Of a stretch of 64,000 bases of DNA, positions 33,346 through 41,836 are shown in pieces. A model generated the notes under the pieces. That model did no database searches. It had not been told where the DNA came from and saw only the letters and a list, made by a program, of their open reading frames with translations. The translations under genes were made by a program, and so were the position numbers. Position 1 is the stretch's first letter; the number at the start of each line of letters is the position of its first letter. The stretch comes from Planctomycetota bacterium (GTDB taxonomy: Bacteria > Planctomycetota > SZUA-567 > JAFGGJ01): positions 1 to 64,000 of the forward strand of contig JAFGGJ010000026.1 in the NCBI GenBank assembly GCA_016930595.1, given 5' to 3'.

Positions 33346-34395
33346 TCAGTTCACGGCCGCGAGATGTTTACGGACGAGTTCGGGGCGGCGGGCATCACGC
33401 TCCGTTTCCGAAAGACTGCCGCCGAAGATAGTCTGCATGTGTCCAGGCTGAACGAGCATGATGAGGTGATCGAGAGATGCTAACGCGGGTTCCTGGACGA
33501 GCCCCATGCCGATTCCGAACCTGAGGATGGAGAGAAGCCCTATGGCTTCGGTGGAGCCCATGACGGCAGCGGAATCCAGAACGGCCCTGCAGCGGGATAT
33601 TCTGTCCTTCAGCATTAGGGGCTCTTTGTCCATGAGCTTTTTTCTCGAGCGGGTCTCATAAGCTTCGATCTGCGCCACAAGCTCGGCCAGTTCGCCGACT
33701 ATATGTCCTTCAGAACGTCCCAGGGTCCTCTGGTTGGAGACCTGGAAAAAATAGCCCGCGGGGTCGCTGCCTTCACCGTGCATGCCGCGAACGGTGAAGC
33801 CGCCCTGGATAACGGCGGCGGTCACATTGGCAAAACGGCCGCTGATGACAAGCGCCGGCAGGTGCATCATAACGGATACGCGCAGGCCGGTGCCGACGTT
33901 GGTGGGACAGGCTGTCAGGTAGCCCAGTTCAGAATCGAAGGCGAATTCAACGGACCCGTCGAGCAGGTCGTCCACGGCATCCACGGCGTCCCATGCTTCT
34001 TCCGCTGCGAGGCCGGGCCGCAGTGCCTGAAGCCGCACGTGATCTTCCTCGTTGATGACTATGGCGTCGCCTTCGTCCTGCGACAGCAGCAGTGCAGAGG
34101 GCTTGTCTTCGTCGAGCAGCGTTTTGGGAACGAGATGGCGCTCGTGAAGCGCCTGCCTGTCACTGCGGCTCAAGACATCGGTTCTGAACGAGCGTGAATA
34201 GCGGGAAGCCGGAATAGCTGAAGCAGCGGATTCAACAGTAGTAACTACGCGCAGGCGCTCTTCGACGGAGGCGACGGTAGTGAACATGGCGCCGTGCAGA
34301 TTGCGAGCGAGCCTGACGCGGGTAGAGACAACGACCGGGCCGGTACGGTTATCCATCCATGCCGGCGGTTTTTCGATTTCACCTACCGGCAGCAT
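33346..34395 (-). CDS. mcsB: Protein arginine kinase McsB
   Basis: A 349-residue ATP:guanido phosphotransferase-family enzyme that phosphorylates arginines on misfolded proteins to mark them for ClpCP. It has STRVRLARNL near the N-terminus, the catalytic NEEDH loop (115-119) and C163 in TACPTNVGTG. ATG 34395 has GGAG 7 nt upstream and overlaps the mcsA stop by 17 bp. The frame is open 22 codons further upstream inside mcsA but without a ribosome site. It sits between mcsA and clpC, the classic arrangement. Confidence 0.94.
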   Translation of the reverse strand: MLPVGEIEKPPAWMDNRTGPVVVSTRVRLARNLHGAMFTTVASVEERLRVVTTVESAASAIPASRYSRSFRTDVLSRSDRQALHERHLVPKTLLDEDKPSALLLSQDEGDAIVINEEDHVRLQALRPGLAAEEAWDAVDAVDDLLDGSVEFAFDSELGYLTACPTNVGTGLRVSVMMHLPALVISGRFANVTAAVIQGGFTVRGMHGEGSDPAGYFFQVSNQRTLGRSEGHIVGELAELVAQIEAYETRSRKKLMDKEPLMLKDRISRCRAVLDSAAVMGSTEAIGLLSILRFGIGMGLVQEPALASLDHLIMLVQPGHMQTIFGGSLSETERDARRPELVRKHLAAVN

Positions 34396-34837
34396 CGGGT
34401 GTCTCCAGTTCGGTGATCCTGTCCCGAAGGCTTGCCGCTTTTTCGAAGTCTTCGCGTGCAACAGCCCTGTCGAGTTCCAGGTGCAGGTATTGCAGCATCC
34501 GCCGGGTCCTTTCGGGAGCGTTCATACGGGCGGGGTTTTTCCCTTTATGTGTACTTGCAGAATGGTTTTTGAGAAAGATGCTCCCCAGGTGGTCGCGAAA
34601 GGCGGCGTAACAATTTTCGCAGCCGAGGCGGCCCGCGGCGACGAAGTCCTTGAGTGATATGCCGCAGATCGGACAGGTCGTGTTTTCCGCCTCGGGAACA
34701 GTCGTTTCAGCAAGTGTGCCGACCAGACCCATGTGGCTGGCACATTCTTCGCAGAGGTCCAGTTCCTGTTTCTGCCCGTTTTTTATTTCGGTAAGATGCA
34801 CCCGGGCTTCTCGTTGATGGCACTGTTGGCATTTCAC
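34379..34837 (-). CDS. mcsA: McsA, activator of arginine kinase McsB
   Basis: A 152-residue zinc-binding protein with four cysteine pairs: C3/C6, C29/C32, C55/C58 and C73/C76. A C-terminal UVR motif (about 118-146, DRAVAREDFEKAASLRDRI) is typical. McsA binds and stimulates McsB. The start is taken as GTG 34837 because Bacillus McsA begins at the same CQxC residues, and because the -10 TATAAT lies 22 nt upstream. The open frame to 35083 runs into the divergent helicase gene. It is shorter than Bacillus McsA (185) but keeps all zinc pairs. Confidence 0.9.
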   Translation of the reverse strand: MKCQQCHQREARVHLTEIKNGQKQELDLCEECASHMGLVGTLAETTVPEAENTTCPICGISLKDFVAAGRLGCENCYAAFRDHLGSIFLKNHSASTHKGKNPARMNAPERTRRMLQYLHLELDRAVAREDFEKAASLRDRITELETPDAAGR

Positions 34838-34858
34838 GGTGCGGCCCTTTCCGCGTGC

Positions 34859-34891
34859 ATTATACAACGATACAGCGGAATGCTTGGTCAA
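34859..34891 (-). promoter_or_regulatory. Promoter of the mcsA-mcsB-clpC block
   Basis: Perfect TATAAT on the minus strand (34864-34859) and TTGACC (34891-34886) at a long 21-nt spacing. Transcription would start near 34852, right at the GGAAAGG ribosome site. No CtsR-type tandem heptads and no CIRCE element are seen, so stress control, if any, uses another mechanism. Confidence 0.5.
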
Positions 34892-35008
34892 ATACCATGA
34901 CTTAAGCGTGTTCACGCCGTCCTCATGTGACTCGAGAACAACGGCAATTGACGGCATGTTGATGCCGGGGGCTCCAGGCCGTATCTGGCAACGGCCGCGG
35001 CAGGATGT

Positions 35009-37828
35009 ATGATTCATAGCATGAGCAACCCTGAATATATCATATATATCCCCACGGGAATGAGTATTGCCGGGGGGCAGCACGGTCCCGGCGTGCTGGT
35101 ATGGAACGGGCGAGAGAATTTCATCCCATTGATCAAAGGCCGCGTGCGGAACATTGCTTCGACGATAACAGGGTTGTGCTCGGGGGAAACGGTCTACGGC
35201 TTTGACCTGCCGCCCAGGCTTGCCAGGATATTATTCAGGCGAGGCATGCGCGTCCGGGACACATGTGAAATAGCCAGGATCCTCTTCCCCCAGGCAGACG
35301 AGTTCAGCGCCGGAGGCATTGCCGAGTATCTCGGCCTGGAATGGCCCGGGCAGGATATGGTCGCATCCGCCGGGGCGATTGTCGAAGCGTGTGACGGCGC
35401 TGTCGACGCCATGCCGCTGGTCGCCGTCGAGATGGTATATAACCTGTTGAATTCCGCAGGTGAAGGATCGGCCGAATACTTCGATTTCGCGGCGAAGAGG
35501 CTGACCGCGCGGGGCCGGTCGGGGCCGGCGGGCGGCCTGCAGGAATACAAGGCGTTGTTCGGGAGCCGGGTTGCAAGGTATGCTTCTCCGCCGGAGGACC
35601 CGGGCGCAGCGGCGTACCTGGAACCGGGGACAGTCAGGGACTTCTTTGCACCCGATGGACCCCTTGCCAGTGTTCTTCCACAGTACGAGGACCGTCCCGG
35701 CCAGGTCAGCATGGCGGTGCTTGTTGCTGAAGCCATGAACAAGGGCAGCCGTCTGCTGGTGGAGGCGGGCACAGGGGTAGGGAAATCGCTCGCATATCTG
35801 CTGCCGGCGGTGACGTTTTCTCTTTCAAGCGGCCGCCGCGTGGTGGTGGCAACTAACACGAAGACGCTCCAGAACCAGCTTATAAACAAGGACATGGTTG
35901 TATTGGCAAAAGCCCTGGAGATGCCGTTCCGGACGGCCATGCTGAAAGGTCGGCGGAACTACCTGTGCCTGAGAAAGTTCTTTAGGCTGCTGCAGCGCGG
36001 TATCGGGGGTGCAGGAGAGGAAACGGCGTCGGCGGTCGCGTGCCTCATCCCGTGGTCGCTTGTCACCGGGACGGGCGATATTTCTGGGAACACGGCGTTT
36101 CTTTCCAGGGCGTCGAGCGAAGACTGGTTGGGACTGGCGAGCACGCATGAAGACTGCATGGGCCGGCAGTGCAGGTGGTACAGGTCCTGTTTCCTGAGAC
36201 GTGCCAGGGCCGCCGCGCACGGCGCGAACGTGGTGGTTGTGAACTATGCCCTGCTGATGTCCGGCCTGGAAGAAGACAGCGATATTATTCCTCCGTTTGA
36301 AGACGTCGTCCTGGACGAGGCGCATAACATTGAAAATGCGGCGACGGATGCTTTTTCAATAGTGGCGGCGAGATGGAAGACCAGGCGGTTCCTGAAGAAT
36401 ATCGCCGGGGGTTCCGATGGAGGGCTGGTCGGAGCCATGGGCGATCTGATAAGGGCATCCGGCCTGGGGGAAGAACTGACGAAGGTTGTGGGCAGGCTGC
36501 TGAACGAGGCGTCGAGCCATTATTCGATAGCCGACACGGCACAGAAGAATTTCTTCGACACGGCTGCAGGAATGGTGGAGCAGTCAGGCGTCGAGAAGCT
36601 GAGATATGACGGAGCGACGCGTAACCCGGACGTGTTTGCGCCCCTGGTGGAGGCGAAAAAAGACCTTGTAGCAGCCCTTGCCGGCATGGCGCAGCCCTTG
36701 AAGAAAGTTCTGGACCTTGTCGGGCCGCATGCAGGCGGGCGGGGCCTGTTTGCCGGAGACGCCGAACATGCTCGGACTGGAGGTTCCGGCTGGCTCGAGA
36801 TAATGTCGGAATTGTCGGGGCATCTCGATATGGTGGCGGAATTGATTCATGACGTTGACTTTGTGGTCAGTGCAAGCGAGAAGGGCTACGTCTACTGGAT
36901 AGAGAAGACGGGAGGCACTGCGGAGGTCTGGGCGACCCCCGTGGACGTTTCCGGCATGCTGTACGAAAACCTGTATCTCCGCAAAAGGTCCGTGGTGTTC
37001 ACCAGCGCTACGCTGACGGTATCCGGCAGGCTGGATTTTTTTATGCGGAGAACAGGAGCGGCTTATCTCGAAGAACCGGAAACACATGTCGTGCCGTCGC
37101 CGTTCGACTACAGGACTCAGGCGCAATTGCTGATCCCGACATATCTGCCGGAACCGATGGATCCCGATTTCACAGAGGCTTTCGCAAGGCTTATCGGCGG
37201 CGCCGTGGAAGCTTCGGACGGCCGGGCGATGATACTCTTTACCAGCCACAGGATGCTTTCCGGGGTCACTGACATGCTGAGGACGGATTTGCTGGAAGCG
37301 GGCTATGAAGTGCTTCAGCAGGAGGTCGACGGCCCGCGGGACGCTCTCCTGGGCAGGTTCAGGAGAAACCTGAAATCGGTCCTGTTCGGCACGGCCAGTT
37401 TCTGGGAAGGCATCGACGTCAAGGGCGAGAGCCTTTCTATGCTCATACTGGCCAAGCTGCCGTTCCCGGTGCACAGGGATCCTTTGATCGCAGCTCGGCA
37501 GGAATTCGAGGAGGGGAGAGGCAACGATCCGTTCAACGGCTACCTGCTGCCGCTGGCGGTACTGAGGCTGAGACAGGGCTTCGGGAGGCTGGTCAGGAGC
37601 AGGCATGACAGGGGAATCGTAATAGTAGCGGATAAACGGTTGATCAGCCGGCGGTACGGAGGAGCTTTTCTGTCCAGCCTGCCGGCGCCGTACAGGCCGG
37701 TCGCGAGTCCCGCTGAGATGCAGTCGATTACAAGCGGTTTCTTCAGGAACGCCCGGTATGCCGGGGATACGGAAATAGTTTATGAAGACCACGCCGACGT
37801 TGATCCGTATGACATATGGGGTGTTTGA
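35009..37828 (+). CDS. dinG: DinG/XPD-family Fe-S helicase with a degenerate exonuclease-like N-terminus
   Basis: A 939-residue superfamily 2 DNA helicase. Walker A is AGTGVGKS (253-260) and the DEAH box is at 436-439. Four cysteines (C320, C383, C388, C394) match the Fe-S cluster of XPD/DinG helicases. The C-terminal motif SFWEGIDVKGESLSML with the conserved arginine helix GFGRLVRS is typical. Residues about 10-112 follow a DnaQ-type exonuclease pattern (GFDLPPRLARILFRRG, DTCEIARILFP, IAEYLGL) but lack the D-x-E and the other catalytic acids, so nuclease activity is unlikely. ATG 35009 or 35021 may be the start; neither has an ideal ribosome site. It is divergent from mcsA. Confidence 0.9.
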   Translation: MIHSMSNPEYIIYIPTGMSIAGGQHGPGVLVWNGRENFIPLIKGRVRNIASTITGLCSGETVYGFDLPPRLARILFRRGMRVRDTCEIARILFPQADEFSAGGIAEYLGLEWPGQDMVASAGAIVEACDGAVDAMPLVAVEMVYNLLNSAGEGSAEYFDFAAKRLTARGRSGPAGGLQEYKALFGSRVARYASPPEDPGAAAYLEPGTVRDFFAPDGPLASVLPQYEDRPGQVSMAVLVAEAMNKGSRLLVEAGTGVGKSLAYLLPAVTFSLSSGRRVVVATNTKTLQNQLINKDMVVLAKALEMPFRTAMLKGRRNYLCLRKFFRLLQRGIGGAGEETASAVACLIPWSLVTGTGDISGNTAFLSRASSEDWLGLASTHEDCMGRQCRWYRSCFLRRARAAAHGANVVVVNYALLMSGLEEDSDIIPPFEDVVLDEAHNIENAATDAFSIVAARWKTRRFLKNIAGGSDGGLVGAMGDLIRASGLGEELTKVVGRLLNEASSHYSIADTAQKNFFDTAAGMVEQSGVEKLRYDGATRNPDVFAPLVEAKKDLVAALAGMAQPLKKVLDLVGPHAGGRGLFAGDAEHARTGGSGWLEIMSELSGHLDMVAELIHDVDFVVSASEKGYVYWIEKTGGTAEVWATPVDVSGMLYENLYLRKRSVVFTSATLTVSGRLDFFMRRTGAAYLEEPETHVVPSPFDYRTQAQLLIPTYLPEPMDPDFTEAFARLIGGAVEASDGRAMILFTSHRMLSGVTDMLRTDLLEAGYEVLQQEVDGPRDALLGRFRRNLKSVLFGTASFWEGIDVKGESLSMLILAKLPFPVHRDPLIAARQEFEEGRGNDPFNGYLLPLAVLRLRQGFGRLVRSRHDRGIVIVADKRLISRRYGGAFLSSLPAPYRPVASPAEMQSITSGFFRNARYAGDTEIVYEDHADVDPYDIWGV

Positions 37829-37848
37829 GGTGTCTTCGTGGATTTTGG

Positions 37849-37887
37849 CGGTCAAAAAAGCTTGACCGGGGAACGTACGATGGTACG
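37849..37887 (+). promoter_or_regulatory. Candidate operator/promoter with two inverted repeats
   Basis: CGGTCAA/TTGACCG (37849-37868, 6-nt gap) followed by CGTAC/GTACG (37874-37887, 4-nt gap). The right arm of the first repeat contains TTGACC, a plausible -35. The -10 is not convincing. The region lies 35-75 bp before the PHP-CBM9 gene and is suited to binding a dimeric repressor or activator. Confidence 0.4.
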
Positions 37888-37922
37888 GAGTAGTTAGTTG
37901 TGTTGTAGAAAGGGGCGCTTGT

Positions 37923-39407
37923 ATGCCGGTCGGCTTGGATAGTTCCTATCCCGATGAGTGGAAATATGCCCTGAAAGGCAACCTGCATACGCATACGAAC
38001 GTTTCAGACGGTACTCGTTCAATGCAGGCAACAGTGGACGACTATGCCAAACGCGGCTACGGGTTCCTTATGCTGTCGGACCACGACAACTGCGGGGATA
38101 TCGCTTCCATAGACGCAAGGGGCATGATACTGCTACCGGGGGTGGAGGTTTCCGCCAACGGGCCGCACATGCTCCAAGTCGGATCAGGCGAGCCGGCGGC
38201 CCCGGATGCCGACCGCCGGAAGGTCATCGGGGAAGTAGCGGCCAAGGGAGGGTTTGTCATCTGCAATCACCCCAACTGGCAGGGTCATTTCAATCATTTC
38301 CCCCAGGAAATGCTGGAAGAGTTGCAGGGTTATTCGGGGATTGAGATATTCAACGGGTGCATCAAGAGATTGCACGGTTCCCCTCTGGCGACCGACAGGT
38401 TCGACCGGCTGCTGACGGCCGGCCGTAAAATATGGGGGCACGGCGTGGACGATGCGCACCGGCCGACGGACGTCGGCAATGCCTGGGACGTCGTGCTGGT
38501 TAACGAAAAGAGCGCAGGGGCCGTGTTGTCGGCGCTGGCAGCCGGAGCATTCTATGCTTCGACCGGGGTGACTATTTCCGACATAAAAGTGTGCGGAAGC
38601 ACCCTTCACGTGACCGCAGCGGATGCGGAGAAAATGGTTGTTGTTACCGATGGGGGGATGATCGCCGCCGAACATTGGGGTAGCGAAATCATTTACGAAC
38701 TGACACCCGATATCGAAACGTATGTCCGTGTCGAGTGTTACGGCCGTGGCGACATGATGGCCTGGACTCAGCCGTTCTATGTTTCCGGGAACCCGTTGCG
38801 CCAGGAACTCGCCGGTGCAGTTGTTCCAGTGGTGGGGGAAGGGCCGGAGATAAAAGGCGACCTTTCCGACCCCCTGTGGCGGAAGGCTGTGTGCCTCGGG
38901 GGCTTTGTGGATATACAGAACGCGATGGAGGCTGCACGCGAGACCGAAGTCCTGGTCATCGCAGAGCCGGAACGGATCTGCTTCGGGTTCAGGTTTGCCG
39001 AAGACCACATGGATGAATTGATTCTGACCGGCAGGGCCGGGGACTTGTTGGGACTCTATAAAGACGATTCGGCGGAAATGTTCCTGGATGCGGAAGGCAA
39101 GGGTAAAGACTATTTCCACTTGATTGTGAACGCCGCGGGCGTTTGGGGTGGTGCGAGGGGGCGTGACGGGGACTGGGCCCCCGCCGTCGAAGTCAAAACC
39201 GCTGCAAACGATGACGGGTGGACCCTGGAAGTCGCCGTGCCGGTGCGCGACCTGGGGCTGCGCAGGATCGAAAACGGTTCGGAATGGGGCGCTAATTTCG
39301 CCAGGAACCGGGGGCCGGAGGAACGGACGACATGTTCATGGGCTTGGGTAGGAAAGGATTTCCACAGGCCCGCCAGGTTCGGCAGACTCCGGTTTGAAGC
39401 CTCCTGA
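37923..39407 (+). CDS. PHP-domain protein fused to a CBM9-like domain
   Basis: A 494-residue fusion. The PHP metallophosphoesterase-like domain (about 15-290) shows LHTHT (H22, H24), SDHD (D53, H54, D55), a GVEVSANG segment and NHPNW. Residues about 305-494 form a CBM9-like beta-sandwich (GDLSDPLWRKAV, DSAEMFLDAEGKGKDYFHLIVN, GWTLEVAVPVRDL, WGANFARNR), a module that binds reducing ends of sugars. This pairing suggests a sugar-linked phosphodiester or similar substrate. No signal peptide was found. AAAGGGG precedes ATG 37923. It is followed 33 bp later by a Gfo/Idh/MocA oxidoreductase gene, probably co-transcribed. Confidence 0.75.
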   Translation: MPVGLDSSYPDEWKYALKGNLHTHTNVSDGTRSMQATVDDYAKRGYGFLMLSDHDNCGDIASIDARGMILLPGVEVSANGPHMLQVGSGEPAAPDADRRKVIGEVAAKGGFVICNHPNWQGHFNHFPQEMLEELQGYSGIEIFNGCIKRLHGSPLATDRFDRLLTAGRKIWGHGVDDAHRPTDVGNAWDVVLVNEKSAGAVLSALAAGAFYASTGVTISDIKVCGSTLHVTAADAEKMVVVTDGGMIAAEHWGSEIIYELTPDIETYVRVECYGRGDMMAWTQPFYVSGNPLRQELAGAVVPVVGEGPEIKGDLSDPLWRKAVCLGGFVDIQNAMEAARETEVLVIAEPERICFGFRFAEDHMDELILTGRAGDLLGLYKDDSAEMFLDAEGKGKDYFHLIVNAAGVWGGARGRDGDWAPAVEVKTAANDDGWTLEVAVPVRDLGLRRIENGSEWGANFARNRGPEERTTCSWAWVGKDFHRPARFGRLRFEAS

Positions 39408-39440
39408 TTACAGCATGTCAGCATATTGAAAGGATAGGAT

Positions 39441-40553
39441 ATGGCCGCTGGGAAAGTAAAGGTAGGTGTCATAGGCTGCGGAAACATAAGCGGGATCTAT
39501 TTTGATCGTATGGTGAACGTGTTCGAGGTGCTGGATGTCGTGGCGTGTGCTGACCTCGACATGTCCCGGGCGGAGACCAAGGCGGCCGAGTTCCCGGGGG
39601 TGAAAGCCATGAGCGTCAAGGACCTGCTGGCCGATCCCGATATACGGATAGTGGTAAACCTGACCATCCCGAATGCCCACGCCGAAGTGGCCCTGGCTGC
39701 GGTCGAGGCCGGGAAGTGCGTTCATAACGAGAAGCCTCTGACAATCACGCGCAAGGACGGCCTGGCGCTGTTGAAACTGGCCGCTGAAAAGCAAGTCCTC
39801 GTCGGCGGCGCTCCTGACACGTTCCTGGGAGCAGGTCTCCAGACCTGCCGGAAGATCATTGAAGACGGATGGATAGGGGAGCCTGTTGCCGCCGTCGCTT
39901 TCATGACGTGCCACGGCCACGAGAGCTGGCACCCGGCGCCCGAATTCTACTACAAGGTGGGCGGCGGGCCGATGTTCGACATGGGCCCATACTACCTTAC
40001 GGCGTTGGTCAGCCTTGTCGGCCCTGTGAAAAGGGTAACCGGCTCGGCGCGCATAACGTTCCCGCAGCGGATAATTACCAGCGAGCCCAAGTTCGGCACG
40101 GTGGTTGATGTCGAAGTGCCCACGCACGTGGCGGGGATATTGGACTTCGCCAACGGCGCGGTGGGGACGATTGTGACAAGTTTTGACGTATGGGCGGCCA
40201 TGTTGCCGCGGATCGAGATATATGGCACGGAGGGCTCTCTATCGGTGCCGGATCCGAACTGTTTCGGCGGTCCGGTCATGCTTAAACGACCCGGCGCTGA
40301 AAACTGGAGCGAAATGGCGTTGAGTCACGTGTATGCCGAAAACAGCAGGGGCATCGGTGTCGCCGACATGGCGTACGCGCTGTTGTCGGGCCGGCCGCAC
40401 AGGGCCAGCGGCCGGCTGTGCTACCACGTGCTCGATATCATGCACGCGTTCCATGACGCGTCCGGCAAGGGCAAACATGTGAACGTGGAAAGCACCTGCG
40501 AAAAACCGGCGCCGCTCCCGCTGGGTCTGCGCGAAGGCTGTCTCGATCCCTGA
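39441..40553 (+). CDS. Gfo/Idh/MocA-family NAD(P)-dependent oxidoreductase
   Basis: A 370-residue dehydrogenase. The Rossmann motif is GVIGCGNIS (9-17) and the catalytic-lysine EKP motif is at 97-99. [16 protein letters not shown] is the usual second-domain segment. These enzymes oxidise or epimerise sugars, inositols and related polyols; the substrate is unknown. It pairs with the PHP-CBM9 gene upstream, supporting carbohydrate catabolism. AAAGGA precedes ATG 39441. Confidence 0.88.
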   Translation: MAAGKVKVGVIGCGNISGIYFDRMVNVFEVLDVVACADLDMSRAETKAAEFPGVKAMSVKDLLADPDIRIVVNLTIPNAHAEVALAAVEAGKCVHNEKPLTITRKDGLALLKLAAEKQVLVGGAPDTFLGAGLQTCRKIIEDGWIGEPVAAVAFMTCHGHESWHPAPEFYYKVGGGPMFDMGPYYLTALVSLVGPVKRVTGSARITFPQRIITSEPKFGTVVDVEVPTHVAGILDFANGAVGTIVTSFDVWAAMLPRIEIYGTEGSLSVPDPNCFGGPVMLKRPGAENWSEMALSHVYAENSRGIGVADMAYALLSGRPHRASGRLCYHVLDIMHAFHDASGKGKHVNVESTCEKPAPLPLGLREGCLDP

Positions 40554-40625
40554 CCTGTATCCTGCCGTCGCTGCCCGTTCGATGCGAGAGTATGCCGCCG
40601 ATCGCGTTCCGCGCTGTTCAGATGC

Positions 40626-40653
40626 TTGCCCGCCGGCCGCCATCATGTAGAAT
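40626..40653 (+). promoter_or_regulatory. Candidate promoter for ABC ATPase gene
   Basis: TTGCCC (40626-40631), 16-nt spacer, TAGAAT (40648-40653), about 30 nt before GTG 40683. The -10 is good and the -35 moderate. Confidence 0.4.
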
Positions 40654-40682
40654 GCATTACGGTCGGTGATGGAGACCCTGCC

Positions 40683-41747
40683 GTGTTTGGTGTGAGAATA
40701 GAGAATCTCCACATGTCCTATGGGGACCGGGAAGTGCTTCACGGAATCACGCTGGAAGTGAAGCCCGGTGAGATGTTCTTTGTCCTGGGGCCGTCGGGGT
40801 GCGGTAAATCCACGTTGTTGAGAGGTATTGCGGGGCTCGTACCGTCCGCGGCGGGGCACATGTTTATCGGCGAGACGGAAGTGACGGGAATGCCCCCCTA
40901 TATGCGCAACACCGGCATGGTGTTTCAGAACTACGCGTTGTTTCCACACTTGACCGTCGGGGGAAATGTGGCCTACGGGCTCAGATTGAGGGACGTGGCC
41001 AAAGATGAAATCGCCGACAGGGTGCGCCGGATGCTCGCTCTTGTGGGGCTCCCGGGCTATGAATCCAGAAAACCTGCTGAGTTGTCCGGCGGCGAGCAGC
41101 AGAGAGTCGCACTGGCCAGGGCGGTTGTTGTCGAGCCCCAGGTGCTGCTCCTGGATGAGCCGCTGAGCAACCTGGACGCCAAGCTGAGACTCAAGATGCG
41201 CCGGGATCTCAAGGCAATCCAGAAACGGCTTGGTATCACGACCGTCTACGTGACCCACGACCAGCGGGAAGCACTTTCACTCGCGGACCGGGTGGCGGTG
41301 ATTAATGACGGCAACCTTGAGCAGACGGGCGCCCCGCGCGAGATCTACTTCAGGCCGATCAACAGGTTTGTTGCCGGCTTCGTCGGCGAAATGAACATTA
41401 TTCAGGGCAAGGTGAAGGACGTCGAAGGTGCCAGCGTCTTGTTTGATACTCCACTGGGGACGCTGGCGGTTTCCACTGAAGGTGTCTTGCGGCAGGGCCA
41501 GATCCTGGACCTGGTGTTCCGTCCCGAAGACGTGCAGTTGAGTTACAAGAAAGGCGTCAGCGGCAAGGTCGTGTATTCGGCTTTCGAAGGTTTCCAGGAG
41601 GAAGTCTCTGTCGAGGTCGATGGCGCCGGGGTGTTGAAGGCTTTTGTGAAGGGCAAGACTTCCCCCATGGCGCAAGAAGGTGACGAAATCAAGGTTGCTG
41701 TCGAAGAAGGCCGTATAAGAGTTTTTCCGCATGTCAATCACCGCTAG
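40683..41747 (+). CDS. ABC transporter ATP-binding protein (PotA/UgpC type)
   Basis: A 354-residue ATPase: Walker A GPSGCGKST, Q-loop VFQNYALFPH, signature LSGGEQQRVALARA, Walker B LLLDEP and the THDQREAL H-loop. A C-terminal TOBE/OB region (about 240-354) is typical of importers for polyamines, sugars, iron or sulfate. The start is taken as GTG 40683 with GGAG at 40671; the frame is open upstream to 40626. No permease or binding-protein gene is nearby, so the substrate cannot be inferred; it may serve several distant permeases like MsmK. Confidence 0.88.
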   Translation: MFGVRIENLHMSYGDREVLHGITLEVKPGEMFFVLGPSGCGKSTLLRGIAGLVPSAAGHMFIGETEVTGMPPYMRNTGMVFQNYALFPHLTVGGNVAYGLRLRDVAKDEIADRVRRMLALVGLPGYESRKPAELSGGEQQRVALARAVVVEPQVLLLDEPLSNLDAKLRLKMRRDLKAIQKRLGITTVYVTHDQREALSLADRVAVINDGNLEQTGAPREIYFRPINRFVAGFVGEMNIIQGKVKDVEGASVLFDTPLGTLAVSTEGVLRQGQILDLVFRPEDVQLSYKKGVSGKVVYSAFEGFQEEVSVEVDGAGVLKAFVKGKTSPMAQEGDEIKVAVEEGRIRVFPHVNHR

Positions 41748-41836
41748 GACGCCGTCGGAATACCGTTCTGAAACACGATGTGAAATGCCTGTACGGGGTC
41801 CGCTGTCCCGTTGAATTCATCGAAAGGGCCGCACCT

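Noticed and set aside
34886-34892. GGTCAAA, one heptad of a CtsR operator, upstream of mcsA
   Set aside because: The second heptad after the 3-nt spacer is not present (about two of seven matches), and the motif is simply the complement of the TTGACC element.
34838-35083. 82-codon N-terminal extension of McsA
   Set aside because: It overlaps the divergent helicase start and the promoter, and the family begins at the first zinc cysteine pair.
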